From Cordylochernes scorpioides (lineage: Eukaryota > Arthropoda > Arachnida > Pseudoscorpiones > Chernetidae), in NCBI GenBank assembly GCA_030710605.1, contig CP092879.1:23943605-24007604 (forward strand): a stretch of DNA of 64,000 nt. Direction: 5' to 3'. Positions within the stretch are counted from its first letter, which is position 1. Each line of letters opens with the position of its first letter. Shown one piece after another: positions 10,052-19,869 of the stretch. The notes under the pieces are model-generated. The model did not search any database. It worked only from the letters and a program-made list of their open reading frames with translations, and was not told the DNA's origin. The position numbers and the translations under genes are program-made.

Positions 10052-11170
10052 GTTTATGCCCCGGTTGATGAAAATTAGGTTATGGTGATTATAGATGAAA
10101 TCATAAGATAATTAAAATTGGGGAAAATAATTTGTATACAAATTGGTTTAATATATTAAGGGGGTGTACAATTATAACATTGGGTATGTTATCCTTAATA
10201 ATAATGATTAATAATAAAAGAGAAATGTTAACAAATAATAATGTTAAGCCCAACGTATAAAAATATATGAAAAAGGATTTTAAAAATGTAAATATATAAA
10301 TGTAAATTTGGGTGAATATATACAGCATTGAATGTTGGAATTAATATTTGAAAGTGCATTGAATTATAGGGTCTAGATAGGTGGACATAGAATAGATTCT
10401 GGTACTGCGATGCAATGCGACGTTATGGGATCGTAGGCATTGGTTCATCTACAGTATGCTGAAGGTATTCGACATGGGCTGTCCTATCAGACGGATTTGG
10501 GAATAGGTGGTGGAAACTTTGGTCGAGAAAAAGAGTGATAGAAAGTGTGGCAGAGAGAGAGTCGTTCTGTCGCAAAAAAAAAATAAAATAAAAATAACGA
10601 TTTGGCCGCGGTAAGGCAGTGAAAGTGTGGTGATTGAATAATAATAATAAAAAATTGCCCGAATGTGAGAAAAAAAAAAGAAAAAGGGGCGTTGATGCTC
10701 GAACCGGGCCGTGAATGAAAGAAAAAAAAAACTCATCTAACTAGCTGCTCAAGTTCGACTGTTGGGAAGGTTACAGCGAAGAAGCGTTTGTAGTTAAGAT
10801 GGAATAAATGTGAGAAATCAATGTTTCAGCGGATAGTAACGACCTCTCTGAGAAGGTATGGGCTGTGATGCCATGAGAATTTTGTGGGTAATGCTCTCGA
10901 TTCATTTTCTAAAATTTTAACTTAAAAATCTAAAAATAGGATTTAAATATTGAAGTTGAGAAAAAAAAAATAAAATTAAAAATTGTGGGTGATTAATGTT
11001 TGTACAATAGTATAAAAATAAAAAGACAAAAGTTAAAAATAACAAAAGACTTGAGATATAATTAAAATAAGTAAATAATAAATATGCGGAATATTAAAAA
11101 GTAGTATAGATGATATAGGTGTGTTGTTTATAAAGTTATGATTTTAACGAAACATAGGTCAATTAGGGTG
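10052..11170. other. Gypsy region between integrase and 3' LTR, no gene
   Basis: AT-rich, low-complexity sequence with A/T runs. No envelope-like frame with a plausible signal or membrane anchor is seen. Confidence 0.6.
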
Positions 11171-12010
11171 TTAAAAATCTTTAAAAGTGTCTGGTGTTAA
11201 ATGTAGGAACGGTTCACTAGATCTGGGGGGAATGTGGCGGTTAGTTGAATTGTCGAAAAGGTCTGGAGGGAAGTGGTTGTATGGAGATAGATTGGTAGGT
11301 TTTCTATTATTTTTATTTGGAAGGGAATATTTTTGGGGTGGTGCGATATAAAGGACCTCTTCAGTGTAATATTTTAATTTGTTCACATGTACTGTGTCGT
11401 TGTCTCTGTTTAAGGGCTGATTGGCTCTATTTATACGAACAACGTTGGGAGAAATTATTTCTAATATACTCGTAGTATATGGACCTGTAAAGTAGGGAAG
11501 TAATTTACCGCTGTTCGGGTGATGGCAGGCCTTGACTAAAACTATATCTCCGACTTCAAATTGGGGCGTTCTATGTTTGCTGTCGTATTTTATTTTTTCC
11601 TTGGCGTGCCTATCGAGTGTGCGTTTAATGGCTATTTTCCTAGCTTCTTCGACAGGAGGATAGGGATCGATGTGGGAACTTAACTCTGTTGGAATTATAT
11701 TATACATAAGAAACGAAGGGGGGGACCCAGTGATTGTGTGGGGTGTTTGGTTATATTTATCTGTTACGGTTTTTATTAATTTGATCCAGGATACTTTGGG
11801 GTTTTCTAGATGGAGGATTCTAAGCTTGCCTGTGAGTGTCGCATTTAGACGTTCACAGAGGCCGTTGGCCTGCGGGTTGTTACTAGTTGTGAGAAGGGGT
11901 TGTATACCATGTCTTAGTAAAAATTTCCTAAACTTGGGTGAGGTAAACGCAGGTGCTCTATCCGAAAGGAGGCATTTGGGTGTATTGCTCTGCATTACAT
12001 TTTTAAACAC
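11171..12010 (-). CDS. Gypsy integrase, C-terminal part
   Basis: A retroelement integrase fragment of about 280 residues. It has LSDRAPAF (second catalytic Asp), then TTSNNPQANGLCERLN with the catalytic Glu, followed by an HxxPH-type stretch typical of gypsy integrases and a C-terminal basic/SH3-like part (FEVGDIVLV). The first catalytic Asp lies upstream in another frame (12010-12215), so the gene is broken here. No chromodomain is evident. Confidence 0.85.
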   Translation of the reverse strand: MFKNVMQSNTPKCLLSDRAPAFTSPKFRKFLLRHGIQPLLTTSNNPQANGLCERLNATLTGKLRILHLENPKVSWIKLIKTVTDKYNQTPHTITGSPPSFLMYNIIPTELSSHIDPYPPVEEARKIAIKRTLDRHAKEKIKYDSKHRTPQFEVGDIVLVKACHHPNSGKLLPYFTGPYTTSILEIISPNVVRINRANQPLNRDNDTVHVNKLKYYTEEVLYIAPPQKYSLPNKNNRKPTNLSPYNHFPPDLFDNSTNRHIPPRSSEPFLHLTPDTFKDF

Positions 12011-12214
12011 TGTAAGTATGTAAGTGTGCTGGTTGACTTAGAGGGGAAGGTCCATGCGTAACTGCTTAGATGGTCGACGATCACATGGAGATAAGTTTTC
12101 GAACTGCCATATTTGAAAATCCGGCAATGGTGTCTATAGATAATGTGTCGAAGGGATGTGAAACGGGAGGAAGTTGTCCTAGTGTACCGTAATTGGGACC
12201 TTTGGGTCTTTTAA

Positions 12215-12967
12215 TTAATTGGCATGTGGGACAAGAGACCTAACATATTTGACAATCGAGTGTGTCATTCCACGCCAAGTGTATTGGGTGGAAATGATTC
12301 TCGTCATCTGTGAAACACCAGGGTGATTATATTCTACATGTACCTTATTTATTAGTGTGTGTTGGAGCGAGGGAGGAACGATGACTTTCGTCACGCCTTT
12401 TCGAGTTAGAGTGTGAAGGCCTTCTGGATTTATGGTGGCGTTTGGATAGGGAAGCTCAAGGGGTTGTTTTTCCTTTATTTGTGCAGCGCTGAGGAATCCA
12501 CAGAAAGGATTGCGCGATAGAAGGTCCGCCTCATGCTGTTTCGATCCTTTTATGTAACGGATCTCGTACTCGTATGTGGACATCTTTAGACTCCACCGAA
12601 ATAGTCGTCCAGTTGGATTTTTTATGGTCTTAAGCCACTGTAAGGCATGGTGGTCGGTGAAAATGGTGAATTTAACGCCGGTTAAATACACACGGAATTT
12701 GTCCACACATTCAATGATGGCGAGACATTCCAGTTCGGAAATCGTGTAATTTTTCTCGTGTGGCCTAAGCGCGCGGCTGTAAAATTGTACTGGATATAGA
12801 GTCCCATCTGGGTATTGTTGTTTGAGAACACCGGCTATGCCTAAAAGTGAGGCGTCACAATAAAGTTGGCACGGCAGTCCTTCTTTAAAAAGATGTAAGA
12901 TTGGTTGTGAGGTCAGACTCTCTTTGAGAGCTTCGAAAGAGTTTGGCATTGATTGTCCCAGTTCCAT
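12215..12967 (-). CDS. Gypsy RNase H and integrase zinc-finger segment
   Basis: About 250 residues. It shows the gypsy RNase H signature (LYCDASLLGIAGVL, TISELECLAIIE, FTDHHALQWL, HEADLLSRNP) and then the start of the integrase HHCC region (H..NHPG). The frame is lost at both ends, so it is separated from RT upstream and from the integrase core downstream. Confidence 0.85.
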   Translation of the reverse strand: MELGQSMPNSFEALKESLTSQPILHLFKEGLPCQLYCDASLLGIAGVLKQQYPDGTLYPVQFYSRALRPHEKNYTISELECLAIIECVDKFRVYLTGVKFTIFTDHHALQWLKTIKNPTGRLFRWSLKMSTYEYEIRYIKGSKQHEADLLSRNPFCGFLSAAQIKEKQPLELPYPNATINPEGLHTLTRKGVTKVIVPPSLQHTLINKVHVEYNHPGVSQMTRIISTQYTWRGMTHSIVKYVRSLVPHAN

Positions 12968-13117
12968 GTGGTGTCCTTCTTAAGTAACTTATTAAGGGGG
13001 TTTCCGAGTTGCGCATAATTAGGTATAAATTTATTGTACACATTAATGACACCTAAAAACGATTGGAGTGTTTTTAGATTAGTTGGAACCTTAATAGCGT
13101 TGATTACATCAAGATTT

Positions 13118-14491
13118 TTAATTTGGGGCGTGTATATAGGTGCCCGATTTCATCGTATATCCTAAAAATTCAATTTGGGTCTTGAAAAATTCGCATTTAT
13201 TATAATTTAATTTAATATTTTCTTCCTGGCACACTAAGAATAATTTTTGTATATGTTGAGCATGCTCTTCTATGGTATTAGAGAATATAACAAAGTCATC
13301 AAAATAATGGGCTATGAAATCTAACTCATACTTTTGTATTACTTGACTTAGAGCACGTTCATATATTTGTGGTGAATTTTTCAGACCGAAAGGTAATCGA
13401 GAAAACTGGTACTGCCCTTCGAGAGTTACAAAGGCTAAAAGATTTCGGGAACTAGGTTCGATTTCAACTTGCCAGAATGCTGAACTTATGTCTACATTTG
13501 TAAAAATTTTGGCGTGTGCTAACTTATCCAAAACCGTTTCTATTAAGGGGAGAGGGTGTACATCGGGACAAATTATCTCGTTTAATTTACGGAAATCTAC
13601 GCAAAATCTTTTCGTTTTATCCTTTTTAGTTACAAGGGTGACTGGGCTAGCATAAGGAGAAAAAGAAGGTTCTATTATGCCGAATTTAAGCATTTGGTTG
13701 ACCTGCTCTTGTATTTCTCGTTGATCAACTAGAGAAGCACGATAAGGTCTCAAAGCAATAATTTTATCGGATAAAGTATGAATCTTAACTGGGGGTATCT
13801 TCAATTTAGGTACATCAAATTTGTTACTAGAAAAAATATGAGAATATCTATTGATTATATCTAAAAAGCTTAAAGGGATGTTGGAATTTGAACAAGATTG
13901 GGATGCGGGTATCTGACATACATTAGTAGTATAATTAGGAATGCAATCATTAAAAACGTTATTTTGTGGCATATCAACATGTTTTTTAGGCGAGGCGAAG
14001 TCACAATTAGAAATGGTTTCATGTGAAGGAGACATATAGCTAAGACCATGCCTAGAAGTGTCCGACACATGCATCGATGGGTTGTGCTGATAGGTGGCAA
14101 GGTTAGCCATTTTGCTGGAATTTTCAAGGCTTTTACCATAGTTGCATGAGTCGTTCACAAGCGAAAAATGGTACACGGTAGGTGGCAGGGGAGCTTCGTT
14201 TTGGAAGACCAAAAAGTTACATAAATCTATTTTCAATTTGAAATTGCTTAATGTATTAAGAGATAATATGCCAAATGGTAATTTGGAATCTATAACATAA
14301 AATTTTGTTAATTTAGTTAAACAGCCTATAGTGACATTTAAATATGAAAATCCCATTGTTGAAATGTCATTGGAAACAGAACTAAGAGTAACATTGTCAT
14401 CATATATTTTAAAAGTACAACCTAAATTGTTTTCAAGAAAGGTAAGTATTGTTATATTAATTATATTGACCGAAGCCCCTGTATCTGCCAA
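13118..14491 (-). CDS. Gypsy protease and reverse transcriptase segment
   Basis: About 457 residues. A retropepsin active site (ADTGAS) is at the very start; the frame opens just downstream of the gag stop and has no ATG, so expression would need a recoding event or it is damaged. RT motifs follow: RFCVDFRKLN, FTNVDISSAFWQ, FSRLPFGLKNSPQIYE and the polymerase site YFDDFVIF. The frame ends at 13118 just after the RT thumb begins; RNase H continues in a different frame. Confidence 0.9.
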   Translation of the reverse strand: MADTGASVNIINITILTFLENNLGCTFKIYDDNVTLSSVSNDISTMGFSYLNVTIGCLTKLTKFYVIDSKLPFGILSLNTLSNFKLKIDLCNFLVFQNEAPLPPTVYHFSLVNDSCNYGKSLENSSKMANLATYQHNPSMHVSDTSRHGLSYMSPSHETISNCDFASPKKHVDMPQNNVFNDCIPNYTTNVCQIPASQSCSNSNIPLSFLDIINRYSHIFSSNKFDVPKLKIPPVKIHTLSDKIIALRPYRASLVDQREIQEQVNQMLKFGIIEPSFSPYASPVTLVTKKDKTKRFCVDFRKLNEIICPDVHPLPLIETVLDKLAHAKIFTNVDISSAFWQVEIEPSSRNLLAFVTLEGQYQFSRLPFGLKNSPQIYERALSQVIQKYELDFIAHYFDDFVIFSNTIEEHAQHIQKLFLVCQEENIKLNYNKCEFFKTQIEFLGYTMKSGTYIHAPN

Positions 14492-14537
14492 GAACGGTAA
14501 ACAAAATTTTCTGCATAGTCCCAGTTTAAATATTAAA

Positions 14538-15509
14538 TTATGGAGGACAACGAAAATTACCTCCTATTTCCTCGCTTCGGGGAGTGGTCTGAACTGTGGT
14601 ATCAGATGGCGGGGCTGACCGTGCTGGCTGTGACCTGGCGGTGGAGAGAGATGTCCTCGGCTGACGCCCCGTAGTTTCTTGGTAAAACACATTGTTTCGA
14701 CCAGATGGTTGTCGGCGCGGACACTGGGCGTTCCAGTGATTTCCCCGACAGTAGTGGCATGGTGACGGGGGTTGCGATGGCACACTTGAATCTGCATGGC
14801 GAGGCAGTCTAGGAGTGCTGAAGAAACGCGGCGGCATGTTATAGGGCCGGCTTGGTTGTTCCCTGGCCAAAGTAATATGGCCATCGTGCCTCGAAGAGGT
14901 GGGTTCTGGTGTTGGGCGCGCTGGCGCGGGTACACTCGAACCCTTTATTCTGGCCATTAAATCGTGCCAGTCTTTCAATGTGTTTGGCGACACGGTTCGC
15001 ACCAAACGCTGGTCAGCTGTGGGAAGGCCTTCAGTCAGGGATTCGAGAATGATGTCGGTAGGCAGGTTCAGTTGTAGGCCCATTGCGGTTTTTTCCTTAT
15101 AATAGCCTTGTAGGGTGGTTTGAGGAGTTAGCTTCAATGCTAAAAATTTGGAAAATGAAACTTCTACTGTGCCAGGGTACAGGTCTATTAGGACTTGTCT
15201 GGCCTGGTCGTAGGACTTATTGGCTAAGTCAAGTTGGCGAAAAAAGGTAAGGGGCTCACCTGAGAGTTGTGCCGGAAGTTTTTGGAGGCGCTTCGTCCCT
15301 GTCAGGTAGGCGCGGTCGGCGATGTCGTCGTATTGCTGGAAGAAATTGGCAGCGGGGTACGTTCCATCGTACCGGGGTAGGTCGCTATCTCTTTGGCCGG
15401 GGTTTACGATGTCGCGAAGAGCTGCTGCTAACTGCGCTACGATGTCGGTCACGATTGAAGGCGTGGTATTTCCCTCCGAGGTGGCGTCACTCCTTGCCTG
15501 GTTCTCCAT
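14538..15509 (-). CDS. Gypsy Gag with CCHC zinc knuckle
   Basis: An intact 323-residue frame from an ATG about 45 bp inside the 5' LTR. Residues ~40-175 resemble a retrotransposon capsid (R.DG.YPAANFFQQYDDI, LPAQLSGEPLTFF). Residues ~180-250 are Pro/Arg-rich. A single zinc knuckle, C-x2-C-x4-H-x4-C (CHYCRGNHWNAQC), sits near 252-264. The base composition is clearly more GC-rich than the surrounding DNA. Confidence 0.88.
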   Translation of the reverse strand: MENQARSDATSEGNTTPSIVTDIVAQLAAALRDIVNPGQRDSDLPRYDGTYPAANFFQQYDDIADRAYLTGTKRLQKLPAQLSGEPLTFFRQLDLANKSYDQARQVLIDLYPGTVEVSFSKFLALKLTPQTTLQGYYKEKTAMGLQLNLPTDIILESLTEGLPTADQRLVRTVSPNTLKDWHDLMARIKGSSVPAPARPTPEPTSSRHDGHITLAREQPSRPYNMPPRFFSTPRLPRHADSSVPSQPPSPCHYCRGNHWNAQCPRRQPSGRNNVFYQETTGRQPRTSLSTARSQPARSAPPSDTTVQTTPRSEEIGGNFRCPP

Positions 15510-15552
15510 CTACGGATGTCTTGTCTTTGGTAGGTAATCCTGTCGGCTTCGC

Positions 15553-16196
15553 TGTGGTAGGGTAGTCGATCCTGTAGGATGACTGTAGTGTGTTGGTCAA
15601 ATGCAGTCGTTGTGACCTCAATGTTAGAGTGGGTTCAGGCGTGAATGTATTGCACCAAAGAACGAGACATGGTAGATGTCACCACGGAGATGGCAAAAAG
15701 TGAGTGTAGCCGGCGCCGGTAGGGGAGAGCTCCGTCTAGAGGCGTCTCAAAGTATCGTCCCAAAGCCGACTAACTGTTTTCATAAAAAAAAGGGGGCTGT
15801 GGGGGCCAGCTGGATGCAGCACCCCGCCGCCGTCAAGAATTATAAACAGACGGCCGCCATAAATTACCAGGACGACCGCGCGCGCCAGGTCGGCATTGCG
15901 GGGGAATCTAGAGAGGACCAGATGTACATTCCTGGGGTGTTGTCCTTTTTGGTCTTCCCATATGAATGTAGTTATCGAGAATCTTCAATAAAACACTAAC
16001 TTTGAGAGACTTTCTGAGCCATCGCTGGACCAATAAATCGACACACCACAGGGCATACCCGACTTGTTTTTCGGACCTCTTTCGTCCTTCTGGCATCGGC
16101 TGTCACTCACTCGAAATTTTATTTGTCACCTTGGCAATTACATTATACATTTATACAATACATGGAGACATAGATGTATTGGGATATATTACAACA
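15553..16196 (-). repeat. Gypsy LTR (5' LTR of the element)
   Basis: TG..CA-bounded; pairs with 9408-10051. It is followed on the plus strand by a TA tract (16195-16217). Confidence 0.93.
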
Positions 16197-16216
16197 TATA
16201 TATATATATATATATA

Positions 16217-16679
16217 TGTTGTAATATATTCCAATACATCTGTGTCTCCATGTATTGTATGAATGTATAATGATTGCCAAAGTGTGACAAATAAAATTTC
16301 GAGTGAGCGTCAGCCGATGCCAGAAGGGTCCCTTTAGCTTCCTGGTAATTTACGACCGTCTGCATTTTTGTCTCGACGGCAGCAGGGTGCGACATTCCAG
16401 TCTGGGCCCCTACAGCCCCCCCCCCCCTTTTTTTTATGAAAACAGTTAGTCGGCTTGGGGACGAGACTGGCAGACGTCTCTAGACAGTTCTCCCCTAAAC
16501 TGGTGTCGGCTACACTCACTCTTTCGGCCATCTCTATGGTGCCATCCAATATGCCTCGTCCTTTTGTGTAATCTCAATTCCACGCCTGAAACCACTCTAA
16601 TCATTGTGGCCACCACGACTGCAAACCAACATGCCACACTACATTCATCCAACAGATACAACAACTATACATCACTACA
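16217..16679 (+). mobile_element. Inverted, diverged solo LTR of the same gypsy family
   Basis: The sequence starts TGTTGTAATATATTCC and ends ATCACTACA, i.e. the reverse complement of the neighbouring LTR with many substitutions and deletions (463 versus 644 bp). It is flanked by TA tracts on both sides. No internal gypsy region is attached, so it is a solo LTR, older than the full element and in the opposite orientation. Confidence 0.85.
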
Positions 16680-16860
16680 TATATATATATATAGATGTTT
16701 ACATTCTATATATATATTATAGGTCTAGACAATTATATTACGATGCACTAGCGCGCCATCTGTTATCAAATTACAAAACTATTTTAGAGGCGTAATATTC
16801 TTTTTTTAAATAAAACAATTTCTACTGTCCTTACTGCAATGGAAAAATTAAAGGGAGGGC

Positions 16861-16919
16861 CTGGCTCATCAGTGGTGAACCCTCCCAGCGGTTTCGCCAG
16901 TTTAATCTACCATACCGCT
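16861..16919 (-). ncRNA. Family A hammerhead-like motif (strand order 3-2-1), minus copy
   Basis: Same arrangement as 17440-17498: AGCGGT (16919-16914), cleavage position A, TGGT (16912-16909), CTGGC-GAAA-CCGCT, ACCA (16876-16873), CTGATGA (16872-16866), GCCAG (16865-16861). Confidence 0.55.
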
Positions 16920-17407
16920 GTTATATTGCATTTTTGGAACTTCCTTTTATAGGTGACTGTTGTAAGACTCTTGGAATGGGTATTTTAGAAGAACTATGGA
17001 CATAAGCTTTTAGGACAGCAGAATTAAATATAATTATAAATATATAATATGCTTCGAGCAATCGCTCTTCCGCAAATATCAAATTGTGTCTTTTATTTGA
17101 AAAATTATATTACGATGCACTAGCGCGCCATCTGTTATCAAATTGCAAAACTATTTTAGAGGCGTAATATTCTTTTTTTTTTTAAAGAATATTACGCCTC
17201 TAAAATAGTTTTGTAATTTGATAACAGATGGCGCGCTAGTGCATCGTAATATAATTGTTCAAATAAAAGACACAATTTGATATTTGCGGAAGAGCGATTG
17301 CTCGAAGCATATTATATATTTATAATTATATTTAATTCTGCTGTCTTAAAAGCTTATGTCCATAGTTCTTCTAAAATACCCATTCCAAGAGTCTTACAAC
17401 AGTCACC

Positions 17408-17415
17408 TATAAAAG
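17408..17415 (+). promoter_or_regulatory. TATA-like box of family A element
   Basis: TATAAAAG, 32 nt before the first base of the ribozyme-like motif; a TATAAAAG also precedes the diverged copy at 35071 (at 35029-35036). Confidence 0.45.
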
Positions 17416-17439
17416 GAAGTTCCAAAAATGCAATATAAC

Positions 17440-17498
17440 AGCGGTATGGTAGATTAAACTGGCGAAACCGCTGGGAGAGTTCACCACTGATGAGCCAG
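17440..17498 (+). ncRNA. Family A hammerhead-like motif (strand order 3-2-1), plus copy
   Basis: Stem III AGCGGT (17440-17445) with ACCGCT (17467-17472); cleavage position A17446; stem I TGGT (17447-17450) with ACCA (17483-17486); stem II CTGGC (17459-17463) with GCCAG (17494-17498); core GAAA (17464-17467) and CTGATGA (17487-17493). All hammerhead core residues are present but the three core strands occur in reverse cyclic order. Confidence 0.55.
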
Positions 17499-17832
17499 GC
17501 CCTCCCTTTAATTTTTCCATTGCAGTAAGGACAGTAGAAATTGTTTTATTTAAAAAAAGAATATTACGCCTCTAAAATAGTTTTGTAATTTGATAACTAG
17601 ACAATTATATAGGATATTTAGCCTTATGTTTTAAATGGTTATAGTAATCTTTGTTTCTATTTCCCTAGGTTAGTTTAGTATATTAGTAAGCTTGTACTGA
17701 ATTCTTCTCCTTTAGTGTCTATCTCATTGTTTACCTTGGTTGACCAAATGTGAACAAACAACGTTATTGGGTAATTTTCACATAACTTTTACAAACATGA
17801 TATTAAGAAATAACATTATGAATTTAATTATA

Positions 17833-19172
17833 CAAGCTTGTGTCAATAGGTAATGCCCAATCATCCCAAGCAAAATATAAAAATAATTTATTATCATTAA
17901 ATACATGTTTTCTGGTAAATAAAATACTCAGTTTTCATATCTGTAATCAGAAATGATTTATCTTTTGTATTTTCTAAGATATGGAGCCTAATGTGAACAC
18001 AAGATTCCGACAACGTTCGGTGACCAAATTTACCTCTCCGACCGAGTTTACGAGTTGACCTCTTTAAGTCCGGTTACATTTCAGCCACAACAATTCACTC
18101 AAAACTTCAGCCAGTATATTGAAACGAAACATTGGATAAAAGCACTATACAGAGATGGGTTCAGCGCTTCCAGAAAGGTAATTTTGATCTTCATGACAAA
18201 GAGAGGCTAGGTACCTTCAACTGTCACAACAGACTAAAATTCATCTCTTGTTGAGGAAATTGTCAAGAATAACTGGACAATAACGACATATTAATTGATA
18301 AAAAAAATCTCAATCTCTAAAGGAAATGTCAATAAACTATTTTCAGATCTTGACTACCGGAAATTGTGCTCAAATTGGGTACCAAATCTTCTAACACGAG
18401 AAAAGATGCAAACTCAGATATATATTTGCTTAGAATTCATCGAATCTTACAAAGTACCAACTTCTGAAGCCCTTTAAAGAAGTCATAACGTGTGATGAGA
18501 CTTGGGTTTATCATTATAACCCTTCTTCAAAGCGTCAATCTTCTTTAATGCAAAGGACCCATAAAATTACTCCAATCAAGAAAAAAGCAAGGCTTTCGTT
18601 TCCAAGGACAAAATAATGATAACAGTATTTTTAGACCAAGTTGGGCTCATATTCAGGGAGAAGCTTAAAAAAATACTTCCATCAACAAGGAAAGATATTG
18701 TAATTCATTAGAAAAGCTAAAAAGATCCATTGAAACAAAAGGCCAGGCCTAAAGGACTTTCAAATCAAATTTCAATAGGACAATACAAGACCTTACACCG
18801 CGCATCAGGCATTGGCTCAAATTTACAGATATGGGTGGACTTTGATACCTCACCCAGCTTACAGTCCTGAACTAGCTCCTTCCGATTTCTACCTGTTTGG
18901 TAAATTAAAGAATTCTATACGCGGTATAACATAAGAAAATGATTAAATGTTACTCCATGAGGTTAGAGGGTGGTTCAGAAAGCAAAATGTAGCATTTTAA
19001 CAAAGTTGTGAGTTGAAAAGAACACGGGACCAAATGTGTACAGAGGGAAGGTGGATATATTGAATGATATATAGCTAATAGTTAGGCATTCATGTATACA
19101 AATTTTCATCTTTATGATTTGTCATATAAAAATATTATTGATGATTGTGCATTACTTATTGACCAAACCTTG
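17833..19172 (+). mobile_element. Mariner element, inactivated
   Basis: Terminal inverted repeats of about 30 bp (CAAGCTTGTGTCAATAGGTA at the left; CAAGGTTTGGTCAATAAGTA reading in from the right) are flanked by TA at 17831-17832 and 19173-19174. The interior carries a decayed mariner transposase. Confidence 0.85.
18040..19070 (+). pseudogene. Mariner transposase pseudogene
   Basis: Only fragments are open. LCSNWVPNLL (near 18370) corresponds to the mariner KVCARWVPRLL block; the stretch near 18500 reads like the D-E-T-W-V first catalytic motif in a shifted frame, and HPAYSPELAPSDFYLFG-like sequence is seen near 18850. Many stops and frameshifts. Confidence 0.8.
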
Positions 19173-19189
19173 TATATGTAAAGCCATTT

Positions 19190-19490
19190 TGAAGTTTCAA
19201 AATGTATTTACTTTACTGCGTATTTTAAAATATTATTTATTATTTTGATATTTCTCAGGAAGCCTCTGGGACCAAATTTTGGTCGTTGAGGTACAGTCTG
19301 CACCACGCTGACGAGGACCAACAGCCCGAAACGCGTTCGTGGTTGACTTTTCTTGATTTATCAAAAATTTGTATTGGGTAAATATCACGGAGCAAGTTAA
19401 ATAAACGTTTAGTTTATTTTTGTTCCACTAGATGGCACTCTGCCTTCAAGAAATGCTAATGTGAGCTTGGTCAAGATATTCCTTTTTTGT
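19190..19490 (+). mobile_element. Family B repeat with hammerhead
   Basis: Shares blocks with 26345-26700, 27220-27720 and 42780-42960: 'TTGAGGTACAG', the hammerhead core, 'TTTCTTGATTTATCAA', and the end block 'TTCCACTAGATGGCACTCTGCC'. Confidence 0.65.
19296..19347 (+). ncRNA. Type I hammerhead ribozyme, family B
   Basis: Stem I ACCACG (19302-19307) with CGTGGT (19338-19343), extended outside an internal loop by GTC/GAC; core CTGACGA (19308-19314); stem II is weak here (GG with CC) because the GGGC arm of the 42.8-kb copy reads GGAC; GAAA (19328-19331); palindromic stem III ACGCGT (19331-19336); cleavage position T19337. The order and core fit the canonical type I hammerhead with a minimal stem III, a form thought to act better as a dimer. 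Confidence 0.65.
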
Positions 19491-19869
19491 TATTAATATA
19501 TATGTTTTTAAATAAGGTATATATTTTGGATTTGATAAGACTTTTATTTTATTTAATATTTTGATGGACTAATCGTCCATTTCGTACTAGGTACATTGCT
19601 TTGAACGCAGAGCGAGTCGCGCGCTTCAGGTGAGCCACGGAGTCTTTGAGAACTTCTGGGACAACCTTGTATGTCTCCTTTTATGCCTCTATATCTTTAA
19701 ATATATTGTTCTTCAAGTAAATAGGTTGCGTTTTACTAACCTATATATGTTACCTTGTGTTTTTCAATACAATAAACACTTCATAAAATATTGACAATTG
19801 GTCCACGAAATATTGGATTAAAACCTCTTATTAAATCCACTTATAATTCTTATTTTAAAAATATATTAT
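19491..19869. other. Non-coding; contains one arm of a distant inverted repeat
   Basis: 19645-19757 is homologous, in inverted orientation, to 22022-22125, so the pair flanks gene unit 3. The arm includes a TATAAAA-like string on its minus strand. No gene seen. Confidence 0.5.

Larger units (their letters stand above)
9408..16196 (-). mobile_element. Ty3/gypsy LTR retrotransposon (defective)
   Basis: Two direct 644-bp LTRs (9408-10051 and 15553-16196), both TG...CA, enclose gag, protease, RT, RNase H and integrase segments on the minus strand in gypsy order. Insertion was into an alternating TA tract on both sides, so the duplication cannot be measured. The LTRs differ at only a handful of positions by eye, which suggests a fairly recent insertion, yet the pol region is broken into several frames. 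Confidence 0.93.
16739..17597. mobile_element. Family A palindromic retrozyme-like element with 13-bp target duplication
   Basis: An 859-bp insert flanked by TAGACAATTATAT at 16726-16738 and 17598-17610; the uninterrupted site can be seen in gene unit 1 near 7384. It consists of two inverted copies of a unit meeting at about 17176. In the right half a terminal block recurs about 372 bp apart (17186 and 17558), as in a monomer plus a partial second copy. Each half carries a TATAAAAG box (17408-17415 in the right half) and, about 25 nt beyond it, a hammerhead-like motif. Variable-length target duplications and small repeat units fit Penelope-dependent retrozymes. Confidence 0.75.

Noticed and set aside
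10449-10736. Phe/Ser-rich minus-strand frame between integrase and LTR, possible env
   Set aside because: It is low-complexity A/T-run sequence without signal peptide, cleavage site or membrane anchor.
17464-17495. tRNA-like A/B boxes (TGGCGAAACCGC and GGTTCACCAC) in family A, suggesting a SINE
   Set aside because: The boxes would be only about 12 bp apart and the B box lacks a conserved A; hammerhead pairing explains the same bases better.
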